A stretch of DNA of 64,000 nucleotides, taken from positions 558,001 to 622,000 of the forward strand of contig NZ_JABFDG010000001.1 in the NCBI RefSeq assembly GCF_013403955.1, read 5' to 3'. How positions within the stretch are numbered: position 1 is the first letter of the stretch; every line of letters starts with the position of its first letter. The DNA is from Winogradskyella vidalii (GTDB lineage Bacteria; Bacteroidota; Bacteroidia; Flavobacteriales; Flavobacteriaceae). Shown here in pieces: positions 27,441 through 36,392 of this stretch. Below the pieces are notes generated by a model, which worked only from the letters and a program-made list of their open reading frames with translations, had not been told where the DNA came from and made no database searches. The translations under genes and the position numbers were made by a program.

Positions 27441-28744
27441 TGCTTCAATTAATAGCCAGTATAAAAACTTATAAATTTACCTTGCTTTGGCTTTTTATTG
27501 TCATTTTAGGAGGTATAGGTGGGGGCTTTATCGGCGCAGCAGTACTTATCCTTCCATTATTATTTCTTGGTAATAAGGTTTTAAAAGTAGAAACCCTATT
27601 TACATTATTTATCTTTACTTTTTTTTTAGGCGATAACTTTAAAGGGCTTTTAAGTTTTGCTCCCAATTTACGTTTTGTAATTTTAGGTATAGGGCTTGTC
27701 ATTCTTATTAAGTTTCAACTGCTTAAAGCAAATGAAGCTAAATATATTTTACCGTTTAGTATTGTAGCTACATTGATAACTTTCGCTTTATCTCCTATGG
27801 GAGTCGAAGCTGTATTGCGTGGTGTTAGCTATTTTTTAGTAGCCTTAGTTGTTTTTAAATTGGTACAGTTATTAGTAGAACATAATGCACAGCGTTTTTA
27901 TAATCTAATTATAACCGTTTTGTCCGTGTATTTTTTCTTAACAGTAGTGGTCTTTTTTGTTCCCTTTTTAGGCGAAACCTATATTAAAGGGCGTTTTATG
28001 GGGTTAATGGCAAATCCTAATGGCTTGGCAATGATTTCTTTATTTTCTTATGCTATTATATATGTCATAAAGCGATTAAATCAATCGTCCTTTAGTCCGC
28101 TTTTTTTTAGAGGCTTTAAAATTCTATTGATTGGATTAATTATTTTAACAGGGTCACGCTCAGCCTTATTTAGTTTGTTAGCTTTTGAATTAATTATTCG
28201 ACTTTTAAAATATAAATTTTTGTTGGCGGTGGTACTTTTGTTGGTGACTTATGTGTACGGTGTAAGTGCCACTTTAAGTCCACAGTCTGTAGTTGAATCT
28301 TTGGGTCTGTCTTCGTATTTAAGAGTAGAATCCTTAGAGGATGCTAGTGGGAGAACCGAAGTTTGGGTTGTCGCCGTGGAAGAAATAAAAAAACAACCTT
28401 GGTTAGGTAAAGGGATGTTGTATGATAATTATTTTATTAACTATTATGGCGAACGTTTTATTGGAGAAAATAGAGCACGCCATTGGGGAGGGATTTGGAA
28501 TTCCTATTTAAGTTTGTTGCTCAATGTTGGGATTATTGGTATGTTAGCCTTTGCCTTTTTTTGGTATAAAATGTTTGTGCATAGCCAGATGAAAGTGATA
28601 CGTTTAGCGTTTTTAATATTGTGTTTGTTTTCTGCGATTTCTGAATCTTGGATGGCAGCGTCCATGAATGCCTTTATGCCCTTAGTGCTTTTATGCTGGG
28701 GCTTACAAATCTATACCCCTAAACCTAATACGGAAGTTTTATGA
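27440..28744 (+). CDS. O-antigen ligase/Wzy-type polymerase family protein
   Basis: 434 residues with about 10-12 membrane segments and one large periplasmic loop near the C-terminal third (SATLSPQSVVESLGLSSYLR to GENRARHWGGIWNSYLSLL), as in the Wzy_C/O-antigen ligase family. The short motif TGSRSALFS is typical. With the Wzx-type flippase and Wza/Wzc in the same locus, polymerisation of repeat units is more likely than ligation to lipid A. GTG start overlapping the previous stop; its own stop overlaps the next ATG (ATGA). Confidence 0.85.
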   Translation: MLQLIASIKTYKFTLLWLFIVILGGIGGGFIGAAVLILPLLFLGNKVLKVETLFTLFIFTFFLGDNFKGLLSFAPNLRFVILGIGLVILIKFQLLKANEAKYILPFSIVATLITFALSPMGVEAVLRGVSYFLVALVVFKLVQLLVEHNAQRFYNLIITVLSVYFFLTVVVFFVPFLGETYIKGRFMGLMANPNGLAMISLFSYAIIYVIKRLNQSSFSPLFFRGFKILLIGLIILTGSRSALFSLLAFELIIRLLKYKFLLAVVLLLVTYVYGVSATLSPQSVVESLGLSSYLRVESLEDASGRTEVWVVAVEEIKKQPWLGKGMLYDNYFINYYGERFIGENRARHWGGIWNSYLSLLLNVGIIGMLAFAFFWYKMFVHSQMKVIRLAFLILCLFSAISESWMAASMNAFMPLVLLCWGLQIYTPKPNTEVL

Positions 28745-29778
28745 ATATATTAGTACTCTATACCCGTTTAACAGGCTATTGGATAGCTTGTATGCGAAAA
28801 GATGTGGCGCTAAACAACAATACGTATTTGGTGTACCGTACAGCGCCAAGCCCAGATGCACCATTTCAACTTAAAAGTGAACCAGGTATTACACTTTGCG
28901 ATTATACTGAGGCAACATTTACGACGATGCAAGCTGAAATAAATACTTTTCAACCTAACTTAATTTATTGTGCAGGTTGGGTGAATAAAAACTATTTAAA
29001 AATTGCTAAAACGTATAAAGCTAAAGGTATTCCGGTAATTACAGGGATGGATAATCAATGGCTAGGAACGCTGAAACAACATATAGCTAGTATTTTTAGT
29101 CAGTTTTTAGTGCGTCAGTATTTTACACATATATGGGTGGCAGGTAAACCACAGTATTATTATGCCCGTAAATTAGGTTTTCAACCCCAGCAAATTTTAA
29201 CAGGTTTATATTGCGCCGATGAAGCTATTTTTAACAGCGTAAAGCAAACAGAACACCAGGCTCAATTAGTTTTTGTGGGACGTATTGTAGCGCATAAAGG
29301 GGTTCAGGTGTTGTTTGAAGTGGTAGATGCCTTATTAAAGTCTAAAACCTTTGATTTCAAATTACATGTGGTAGGCAGTGGTCCTTTAGAACATTTAATT
29401 CCTAACCATCCTAATGTACAACATACGCCTTTTGTAGACCCAGAAGAAATTCCGAATTTGTTAACCAATGCAGGGACGTTTATACTACCCAGTTATTATG
29501 AAGCTTGGGGCGTAGTCGTACATGAAGCTGCTTTAGCAGGGTTACCAATTATAGCGACGCAACAATGTGGTGCTGCCACAGAATTGTTAATTGATGGGTT
29601 TAACGGTTATAAATATGAAGCTAATGATAAGGAAGCACTTTCCAAAATCATAAAAAAGATGATGACACAAAATAAAGAGGACTACTTTAAAATGGCTGAA
29701 AATAGTAAAAGTTTAGCATCGACTATTAATTTAACCCGTTGGACTGCTCTTATTAATTCAGTCTCTTTGAATAAATAA
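28741..29778 (+). CDS. Glycosyltransferase family 4
   Basis: 345 residues. Typical features are FVGRIVAHKGVQVLFEVVDA (donor-domain start), SYYEAWGVVVHEAALAGLP (EX7E signature) and DGFNGYKY near the end. The N-terminal domain is short, beginning MNILVLYTRLTGYW. ATGA overlap with the polymerase gene implies coupled translation. A compact hairpin just after the stop may end this part of the operon. Confidence 0.9.
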   Translation: MNILVLYTRLTGYWIACMRKDVALNNNTYLVYRTAPSPDAPFQLKSEPGITLCDYTEATFTTMQAEINTFQPNLIYCAGWVNKNYLKIAKTYKAKGIPVITGMDNQWLGTLKQHIASIFSQFLVRQYFTHIWVAGKPQYYYARKLGFQPQQILTGLYCADEAIFNSVKQTEHQAQLVFVGRIVAHKGVQVLFEVVDALLKSKTFDFKLHVVGSGPLEHLIPNHPNVQHTPFVDPEEIPNLLTNAGTFILPSYYEAWGVVVHEAALAGLPIIATQQCGAATELLIDGFNGYKYEANDKEALSKIIKKMMTQNKEDYFKMAENSKSLASTINLTRWTALINSVSLNK

Positions 29779-29780
29779 AT

Positions 29781-29797
29781 TTGTTGCTATGCAACAA
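29781..29797 (+). terminator. Short hairpin after the glycosyltransferase gene
   Basis: TTGTTGC, loop TAT, GCAACAA: a perfect 7-bp stem 2 bp after the stop codon. The following sequence is only weakly T-rich (GTGTTTAAAA), so this may be a weak terminator or an mRNA-protecting hairpin. Confidence 0.4.
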
Positions 29798-29920
29798 GTG
29801 TTTAAAAGAATAAATACTTAAAAGAAAAGTATTAATACATTGTTTGGTTTCTTTTTGCTTTTAAAATAATAGATTCTATACAATCTAATTATTAATTGAA
29901 TTATATGAAATTTTATAAAT

Positions 29921-30943
29921 ATGACTGATAAAAAAATAGCTTTCATACCAGTGATAACATTGCTAAGAGGTTTGGCTGCGTTAATGGTATGTTTATATCA
30001 TTTTGTTTGTAAAACTACGGGGTACGTGGATGATGAATTTATTTTAAGTATCTTTCATTTTGGAGGATTAGGTGTGCCTATGTTTTTTGTAATTTCAGGA
30101 ATAGTATTGCCTTTGGCTATGATAAATGGTAATTATAAAACATCATCATGGAAGAGTTTTTTGTTAAAAAGAATTATTAGAATTGAACCCCCCTATATAT
30201 TCGCAGTTGTGTTAGCTATTGTATATATGTATTTACGTTCATTTATACCAAATACAGTAAGTGTTAATATGATACCTAGTTTACAAAATATCTTATTGCA
30301 TATTGGGTATTTGATTCCTTTTTTTGAAAATGAAGAATGGTTGAATGGTGCTTTTTGGACATTAGCAATTGAATTTCAATATTATTTATTGTTAATTGTT
30401 ATTTTTCCTTTGATGGTGCATAAAAAATATTTTTATCGAATATTATTCTATGTAATATTATTGTTACCTGGTTTTTTTATAGATAAAGTAAATTTTTTCA
30501 CACATTATGCAAGTCTTTTTTTAATTGGTATTTTGTTTATTTTGAGAAAAGCAAACAAAATACCTAAGGTTGAATATGTAATAATGTCAATTATTTCAAT
30601 GGCTGTTATTTATTACCTATTGGGGTTTGAAATTTTATTAGTAGTGTTTTTTACACTATTAATAATAAAATATTTCCCTAATTTTAAACAAAAACAATTT
30701 CTTTTTTTAGGAACAATTTCTTATTCTCTTTATTTAATTCATGGACTTACAGGTTCGGCTCTAATCAATATTCTTTCTCATCATTTTAAAGAGCCTTATC
30801 AAAAATTTATAGTAATTCTTCTAGGGTTTATTTTCAGTGTTATAATGGCTTATTTCATGTATTTATTAGTTGAAAAGCCTTCGCAAAAAAAAGCATCATT
30901 AATTAATTACAATGAGAAGTTAAAAAAGCAATTAGATAACTAA
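29921..30943 (+). CDS. Acyltransferase family 3 membrane protein (OafA/WecH-like)
   Basis: 340 residues with about 10 membrane segments. The family signature is RGLAALMVCLYHF near residues 16-28, with the catalytic-type His in YHF, and the ...GVPMFFVISG segment follows. It would O-acetylate (or otherwise acylate) a polysaccharide residue on the periplasmic face. It is preceded by a 142-bp gap and followed 1 bp later by a glycosyltransferase. Strongly AT-rich compared with the nearby nucleotide-sugar genes. Confidence 0.92.
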   Translation: MTDKKIAFIPVITLLRGLAALMVCLYHFVCKTTGYVDDEFILSIFHFGGLGVPMFFVISGIVLPLAMINGNYKTSSWKSFLLKRIIRIEPPYIFAVVLAIVYMYLRSFIPNTVSVNMIPSLQNILLHIGYLIPFFENEEWLNGAFWTLAIEFQYYLLLIVIFPLMVHKKYFYRILFYVILLLPGFFIDKVNFFTHYASLFLIGILFILRKANKIPKVEYVIMSIISMAVIYYLLGFEILLVVFFTLLIIKYFPNFKQKQFLFLGTISYSLYLIHGLTGSALINILSHHFKEPYQKFIVILLGFIFSVIMAYFMYLLVEKPSQKKASLINYNEKLKKQLDN

Positions 30944-30944
30944 T

Positions 30945-32096
30945 ATGAAAAAGAAAGTATTAATTTGTATCGATTGGTTTTTGCCGGCTTATAAAGCTGG
31001 TGGGCCAATACAATCTATTGCTAATTTAGTAAATCATACTAAAAATGATTTTGATTACCACATCGCTACTTCTAATGCCGATTTGTATGAATCTTTAGAT
31101 TTACCAGAGACGTCGTTAAATATCTGGATGACTAAAGCAGACTATAAAATTATTTATCTCAATCCAGAACATCAAAATCGTAGTTTTTATAAGAAAATAT
31201 TCTTAGCCGAAAATTTTGAAGTGGTGTATTTTAACTCACTATTCTCTAAAAACTTCACCTTATTGCCGCTTTTAGTCTTTAGAAATATGCCCATACGGAA
31301 AGTATTAGCACCTAGAGGGATGTTAGGACAAGGGGCTTTAGCGATAAAACCTCTAAAGAAAAAATTGTTTTTAAAGGTGTTTAATATGTTTAATTTTCAT
31401 AAAAAAGTAATTTGGCATGCCACAGCTGAGAGTGAGGCTCTTGAGGTACATAAACATTTTGGTAAGCAAGTTAAGGTATTGTTAGCACCCAATTTGTCTG
31501 CAAAAACAAAAGAAAAAACATTTTCAAAGCCTAAAGCTATAAATTCGGTCAATTTATTCTTTTTATCACGTATTGCAGTTAAAAAGAATTTGTTGACAGC
31601 CCTCAGTTATTTAGCTGAGGTAGATAAGAAGTACCATGTTAATTTTACGATTATAGGCCCTATAGATGAACCCGATTACTGGGCTAATTGTCAATCTAAA
31701 ATAGCACAATTACCAAAGCATATTAAGGTGAGCTATGTAGGTGCTATTCCTCATTTTAAATTAGATGAAATTTTGAATACGAAACACGTATTATTATTAC
31801 CGACGCAACATGAGAATTTCGGACATGTGATTATGGAGGCTTGGCAGAGCGCTTGCCCTGTAATTATATCCGATCAAACACCATGGCGTTCACTTTTAAA
31901 TCAATATTTAGGATTTGATATTCCACTATCAAAAAAGGACGAATTTATTAAAGCCATTGAGAAATTTGCAGCAATGGATACTAATGAATTTCAATCGTGG
32001 TCAGAAGCGACCGTTAAATTTGCGAAAGCATTTACTGAAAATCCAAAGCTCATAGAACAAAATAAAGCCTTATTTTTGAACACAATAAATAATTAG
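30945..32096 (+). CDS. Glycosyltransferase family 4
   Basis: 383 residues. The N-terminus [20 protein letters not shown] with GPIQSIANL is typical of Bacteroidota GT4 enzymes of capsule loci; [11 protein letters not shown] lies in mid-protein. [11 protein letters not shown] starts the donor domain, and [20 protein letters not shown] is the EX7E signature. Starts 1 bp after the acyltransferase stop and ends 4 bp before the UDP-glucuronate decarboxylase gene, so it belongs to one transcript. Confidence 0.92.
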   Translation: MKKKVLICIDWFLPAYKAGGPIQSIANLVNHTKNDFDYHIATSNADLYESLDLPETSLNIWMTKADYKIIYLNPEHQNRSFYKKIFLAENFEVVYFNSLFSKNFTLLPLLVFRNMPIRKVLAPRGMLGQGALAIKPLKKKLFLKVFNMFNFHKKVIWHATAESEALEVHKHFGKQVKVLLAPNLSAKTKEKTFSKPKAINSVNLFFLSRIAVKKNLLTALSYLAEVDKKYHVNFTIIGPIDEPDYWANCQSKIAQLPKHIKVSYVGAIPHFKLDEILNTKHVLLLPTQHENFGHVIMEAWQSACPVIISDQTPWRSLLNQYLGFDIPLSKKDEFIKAIEKFAAMDTNEFQSWSEATVKFAKAFTENPKLIEQNKALFLNTINN

Positions 32097-32100
32097 TAAA

Positions 32101-33045
32101 ATGAAAAGAATTTTAATCACCGGTGGTGCTGGTTTTGTAGGATCACACTTATGTGAACGCTTATTAAATGAAGGAAATGAAATTATTTGCTTAGATAACT
32201 ATTTTACAGGTAGTAAAAAGAATATAGAGCATTTAATGGATCATCATTATTTTGAATTGGTACGTCATGATGTTACACAACCGTTTATGATTGAAGTCGA
32301 TGAAATCTATAATATGGCTTGTCCGGCATCTCCTGTTCATTACCAATATAATCCTATAAAAACGATTAAAACATCGGTTATGGGCGCTATAAATATGTTA
32401 GGATTAGCAAAACGCGTAAAAGCAAAAATTTTACAAGCCTCTACAAGTGAGGTTTATGGAGATCCTGCAGTACATCCACAACCAGAATCGTATTGGGGAA
32501 ATGTAAACCCTATTGGTTTGCGCTCATGTTATGATGAAGGGAAACGTTGTGCAGAAACCTTGTTTATGGACTACCATTTACAGAATGAAGTGGATGTTAA
32601 AATCATTAGAATTTTTAATACCTACGGTCCTAATATGAACCCTAATGATGGGCGTGTCGTTTCTAATTTTATTGTACAAGCCTTAAAAGGCGAAGATATT
32701 ACCATGTTCGGCGATGGAAGTCAAACCCGTTCGTTTCAGTATGTTGATGATTTAGTGGAAGGTACTATTCGTATGATGGGGAGTCGTGATGGTTTTACAG
32801 GGCCTGTAAATATTGGTAACCCTGTAGAATTTACCATGATGGAGTTAGCGAGTAAGGTGATAGAATTAACCAATTCTACATCTAAAATAATTCATATGCC
32901 ATTGCCTCAAGATGATCCTTTACAACGTAAGCCTGTCATTGACTTAGCTAAAAAGGAATTAAAGGGATGGGAACCTAAAATTCATTTAGAAGAAGGTTTG
33001 GTGAAAACCATTGGCTATTTCGATAATTTACTTAAAGAAAAATAA
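32101..33045 (+). CDS. UDP-glucuronate decarboxylase (UDP-xylose synthase)
   Basis: 314 residues, an extended [12 protein letters not shown] is the NAD-binding motif; [19 protein letters not shown] and [11 protein letters not shown] (active-site Tyr-Lys) are strongly diagnostic for the UXS family, as is [10 protein letters not shown]. It oxidises and decarboxylates UDP-glucuronate to UDP-xylose, or to the 4-keto-pentose. A UDP-glucose dehydrogenase to supply the substrate is not present in the window. Suggests a pentose in the polymer. Confidence 0.93.
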   Translation: MKRILITGGAGFVGSHLCERLLNEGNEIICLDNYFTGSKKNIEHLMDHHYFELVRHDVTQPFMIEVDEIYNMACPASPVHYQYNPIKTIKTSVMGAINMLGLAKRVKAKILQASTSEVYGDPAVHPQPESYWGNVNPIGLRSCYDEGKRCAETLFMDYHLQNEVDVKIIRIFNTYGPNMNPNDGRVVSNFIVQALKGEDITMFGDGSQTRSFQYVDDLVEGTIRMMGSRDGFTGPVNIGNPVEFTMMELASKVIELTNSTSKIIHMPLPQDDPLQRKPVIDLAKKELKGWEPKIHLEEGLVKTIGYFDNLLKEK

Positions 33046-33049
33046 GCCA

Positions 33050-33601
33050 TTGAAAACGGATTTAGCAACGTATAATAATAATTGGTACCAGCCTGGTAGT
33101 CGTATTAAACTTTTATGCTGGTACGTTGTTAATATTTTATTTTTTATAAATCCATTAAACCCTTCGTCTAGCTTAAAAATCCATTTATTACGATTGTTTG
33201 GTGCTAAAATAGGAGCAGGAGTGGTTATAAAACCTGGCGTAAATATTAAGTATCCTTGGTTTCTAACGATAGGAAATAATTGCTGGATTGGAGAATCGGT
33301 GTGGATCGATAATTTAGATAAGGTGAGCTTAGAGGATAACGTTTGTATTTCGCAAGGTGCTTTATTATTATGCGGCAATCACAATTATAAAAAACCAAGT
33401 TTCGATTTAATGGTGGCGCCAATCTGTCTTAAAGAAGGCAGTTGGGTGGGGGCAAAGTCGAGTGTGGCTCCAGGGGTTACACTTCAAAGCCATGCCGTCT
33501 TAAGTATGGGGTCTGTAGCAACATCAAGTTTAGAAGCTTATGGTATCTATAGCGGGAATCCTGCAGTAAAAGTTAAAGAAAGAATATTTAAAATGTCTTA
33601 A
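33050..33601 (+). CDS. Left-handed beta-helix acetyltransferase (WcaF-like)
   Basis: 183 residues from a TTG at 33050 (LKTDLATYNNNWYQPGS), the family's usual N-terminus, 4 bp after the upstream stop. An in-frame TTG at 33011 would overlap the previous gene and add 13 atypical residues. Hexapeptide-repeat segments (IGNNCWIGESVWID, VSLEDNVCISQGALL, VGAKSSVAPGVTL) define the fold, and the CGNHNY segment carries the likely catalytic His. It would acetylate a sugar precursor or intermediate from acetyl-CoA in the cytoplasm. Confidence 0.88.
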   Translation: MKTDLATYNNNWYQPGSRIKLLCWYVVNILFFINPLNPSSSLKIHLLRLFGAKIGAGVVIKPGVNIKYPWFLTIGNNCWIGESVWIDNLDKVSLEDNVCISQGALLLCGNHNYKKPSFDLMVAPICLKEGSWVGAKSSVAPGVTLQSHAVLSMGSVATSSLEAYGIYSGNPAVKVKERIFKMS

Positions 33602-34351
33602 ATGAAAGTGTCTATAATAACAGCCGTTTACAATAGCTCAAAAACTATTGAGGCTTGTATGGATTCTGTGCTGAATCAAACTTATGAGGATATAGAGTAT
33701 ATCATTGTCGATGGAGGTTCTAATACGGAGACTTTAGATTTGTTGAATGCTGCGGCTAAAAAACATCAGAATATTACGTTAAGCTCAGAACCCGATAAAG
33801 GGATTTATGATGCTTTAAATAAAGGGGTGGCAAAAGCAACAGGTGCTATTGTTGGGTTTGTACACTCAGATGATTTCTTAGCTGATCATACTATAATAGC
33901 AGCTGTTGTTGAAGCGTTCAAGACCCAAAATGCTGATGGTGTATATGGAGATTTGCATTATGTAGCTTTAGAAAACACCGATAAAATCATCCGTAATTGG
34001 GTGAGTAACCCTTTCAGTTCTAAGTTGCTTAAACAAGGTTGGATGCCTGCTCACCCTACTTTATATTTAAAAAAAGAGGTGTATAATACCTATGGAGGGT
34101 TTGATTTAAGTTTTAAAATTGCTGCCGATTACGATTTTATTTTACGAATTTTTAAACAGAAAGATTTAAACTTTTACTATTTGCCAAAAACTATTGTTAA
34201 AATGCGTGTGGGTGGTGCAAGTAATAAAAGTTTAAAAAACATACTTCAAAAGTCTAAAGAAGATTACCGTGCCATAAAAAATAATAAAACAGGGAATTGG
34301 TTAACGATTTTGCAAAAAAATGTAAGTAAACTCAAACAGTTTAAAGCCTAG
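33602..34351 (+). CDS. Glycosyltransferase family 2 (WcaA-like)
   Basis: 249 residues. GT-A motifs: MKVSIITAVYNSSKTIEACM, VDGGSNTETLDLL, the segment EPDKGIYDALNKGVAKATG, and the DxD equivalent HSDDF near residue 97. Matches the small GT2 enzymes of colanic-acid-like clusters. Starts directly after the acetyltransferase stop. Followed by a 90-bp gap with a mismatched stem (about 34358-34389), perhaps a weak transcript boundary. Confidence 0.9.
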   Translation: MKVSIITAVYNSSKTIEACMDSVLNQTYEDIEYIIVDGGSNTETLDLLNAAAKKHQNITLSSEPDKGIYDALNKGVAKATGAIVGFVHSDDFLADHTIIAAVVEAFKTQNADGVYGDLHYVALENTDKIIRNWVSNPFSSKLLKQGWMPAHPTLYLKKEVYNTYGGFDLSFKIAADYDFILRIFKQKDLNFYYLPKTIVKMRVGGASNKSLKNILQKSKEDYRAIKNNKTGNWLTILQKNVSKLKQFKA

Positions 34352-34441
34352 TTATAAATGCTTGTATTTCATGTGAATTAAAATGCAAGAGTTTGAATTA
34401 TTTAACAGATATTTGCCTTCAATTAAGTAGAACTATCAATA

Positions 34442-35542
34442 ATGGTAAAAGAATTACTAGAAAATTTTAATCCGCAAGACTATGTCGTTTGGCTTTTTAT
34501 TTTGGCTGTATGTATCTCATTTTTAGTGTCAAGCCTCAGTTATCCTGCGATTATTAATGTCGCAAAATCTAAAAATTTAATGGATACACCAGGTGGTAGA
34601 AGTAGCCACTCGGTGAGTGTACCTAATCTCGGCGGAATAGGAATGTTTCTCAGTATTGTAGTGACTATTACTTTAATAGGAGCGGTATTAGATACCAAGA
34701 TTTTATTGTTGATTTTAGGTGGTATTACCTTTTTGTTTTTTTTAGGTTTAAAAGATGATATCCTTATTTTATCACCGCGTAAAAAGTTCACAGGCCAACT
34801 ACTAGCGGTATTATTACTCATAGTATTTACAGATACACGAATTATAGGCTTTTCAGATATTTTAGGAATTACCTTAATGCCCTATTGGTTATCTGTAATT
34901 TTTACACTTTTTGTATATGTACTCATCATAAATGCTTTTAATTTAATCGATGGTATTGATGGTCTGGCAGGAAGCTTAGCCTTAATGGCGATAGTGGCTT
35001 TTGCCTTTGTGTTTTTTAGATATCAAGATATTTCAATGGTGGTCTTAGCTGCTGCAGTTATAGGGGCATTGTTACCATTTTTATATTTGAATTTTTCGAG
35101 GAGTAAAAAGATGTTTATGGGCGATACGGGTTCTATGATTTTAGGGTTTTTAATTGCGGTGTTTGCCATACGCTTTATCAATAATTCTGAATTAACACCA
35201 AATGCCATCTATCATAATTCGTCACCTGTTTTGGTACTAGCATTTTTATTCTTCCCCTTATTAGATACCTTACGTATTTTCTTTATTCGATTATTTATTT
35301 TAAAAACAAGTCCATTCGCTGCAGATAAAAATCACTTGCACCATCGCTTTTTAAGTTTAGGGTTTTCACACTGGCAAACCACAGCAATTATTGTTATTAT
35401 AAATAGTGTACTAGTGGTCATCACATTTTTAATCAGACATCTAGATATTAATTTACAAATGATTATATTATTGGTTGCGGGGACGATATTATACTCTTTA
35501 TATTTTATTTATAATTGGATAAAAAAATTAAATAAAAATTAA
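34442..35542 (+). CDS. Undecaprenyl-phosphate sugar-1-phosphate transferase (WecA/TagO type)
   Basis: 366 residues with about 11 membrane segments; MraY/WecA family. Diagnostic loops are DTPGGRSSHS near residues 45-54, GLKDD, NLIDGIDGLAGS and MFMGDTGSM, followed by the HHRFLSLG region that binds the nucleotide. It would start repeat-unit synthesis by moving GlcNAc-1-P (or a related sugar phosphate) onto undecaprenyl phosphate. No WbaP/WcaJ-type initiator is present in the window, so this is the likely starter enzyme. Confidence 0.92.
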   Translation: MVKELLENFNPQDYVVWLFILAVCISFLVSSLSYPAIINVAKSKNLMDTPGGRSSHSVSVPNLGGIGMFLSIVVTITLIGAVLDTKILLLILGGITFLFFLGLKDDILILSPRKKFTGQLLAVLLLIVFTDTRIIGFSDILGITLMPYWLSVIFTLFVYVLIINAFNLIDGIDGLAGSLALMAIVAFAFVFFRYQDISMVVLAAAVIGALLPFLYLNFSRSKKMFMGDTGSMILGFLIAVFAIRFINNSELTPNAIYHNSSPVLVLAFLFFPLLDTLRIFFIRLFILKTSPFAADKNHLHHRFLSLGFSHWQTTAIIVIINSVLVVITFLIRHLDINLQMIILLVAGTILYSLYFIYNWIKKLNKN

Positions 35543-35582
35543 ATTTTGCCGTTTCGTATAGGCTGGTAGTAACGCCATTACT

Positions 35583-35612
35583 TTGTGTATTCTTTAATAG
35601 CACTTATATTTG
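35583..35612 (+). promoter_or_regulatory. Promoter of wza-wzc
   Basis: TTG at 35583-35585, 19-nt spacer, TATATTTG at 35605-35612: a full match to the Bacteroidetes consensus. The start site would be near 35618, only about 12 nt before the ATG at 35630. The export genes can therefore be transcribed independently of the sugar genes. Confidence 0.65.
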
Positions 35613-35629
35613 GCTTTTTATAAAAAATT

Positions 35630-36391
35630 ATGATGTTCCGAAATCTATTGTTTGTTTGCTTATTAATTGTGGTCTGTTCTTGTGCTTCCAAAAAAGATAT
35701 TTTATATATGCAAGATGCGGAGCAGTATGATAACAAAGAGATTACTTATGCTAACGCGCCTATTTTACCCAATGATGTATTACGTATTAATGTGAATGCT
35801 TTAATTCCTGAATCAACGATTCCTTATAATAAAGTGTCGAGCAACACAGGAAATGCTAACATAGATGTCATGCAATTAGACGGGTATTTAGTTTCCGAAA
35901 ACTTAACCATTAACTTCCCTGTGCTAGGACTGTTGTCGGTAGCAGAAATGACCACTCAAGAATTTGCAATGTTTCTTAAAAATAAATTAGAGTCCGAAGG
36001 GCATTTAAAGAACCCGTCTGTTGATGTGCGTCTTGTTAATGCTAAGATTACAGTTTTAGGAGAAGTAAATCAACCCGGGACGTTTAATTTTACAGAACAA
36101 AATATTACACTGTTACAAGCCCTAGGTTATGCGGGTGATTTAACCATAAACGGTAAACGTGAAGATGTACTAATCATGAGAGATGATAACGGTATTCGTA
36201 AAATCACTCATATCGATTTAACGGCGTCCGACTGGTTAGAAGGTGATTTTTATTATCTAAAACCTAATGACATGATTGTGGTGAACCAAAATGGGCCTAA
36301 AGTAAAAAGTGCTGGTTTTGTAGGTAATGTTGGGACCTTTTTATCCGTGTTTTCTATTATATTAACGACAGTGGTTTTAATTACGAAATAA
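35630..36391 (+). CDS. wza: Polysaccharide export lipoprotein (Wza/OPX family)
   Basis: 253 residues. The signal peptide ends in a lipobox (VCSC, Cys near residue 19). The polysaccharide-export (Poly_export) domain follows (PNDVLRINV...), then a SLBB domain (VTVLGEV-like: KITVLGEVNQPGTFNF). A C-terminal hydrophobic segment of about 20 residues (VGTFLSVFSIILTTVVLITK) could span the outer membrane. It forms the export channel with Wzc, whose gene starts 1 bp later. Confidence 0.92.
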   Translation: MMFRNLLFVCLLIVVCSCASKKDILYMQDAEQYDNKEITYANAPILPNDVLRINVNALIPESTIPYNKVSSNTGNANIDVMQLDGYLVSENLTINFPVLGLLSVAEMTTQEFAMFLKNKLESEGHLKNPSVDVRLVNAKITVLGEVNQPGTFNFTEQNITLLQALGYAGDLTINGKREDVLIMRDDNGIRKITHIDLTASDWLEGDFYYLKPNDMIVVNQNGPKVKSAGFVGNVGTFLSVFSIILTTVVLITK

Positions 36392-36392
36392 T

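Noticed and set aside
34358-34389. Stem after the WcaA-like gene as an intrinsic terminator
   Set aside because: Has a wobble position, a long loop and no T-tract, so support is too weak.
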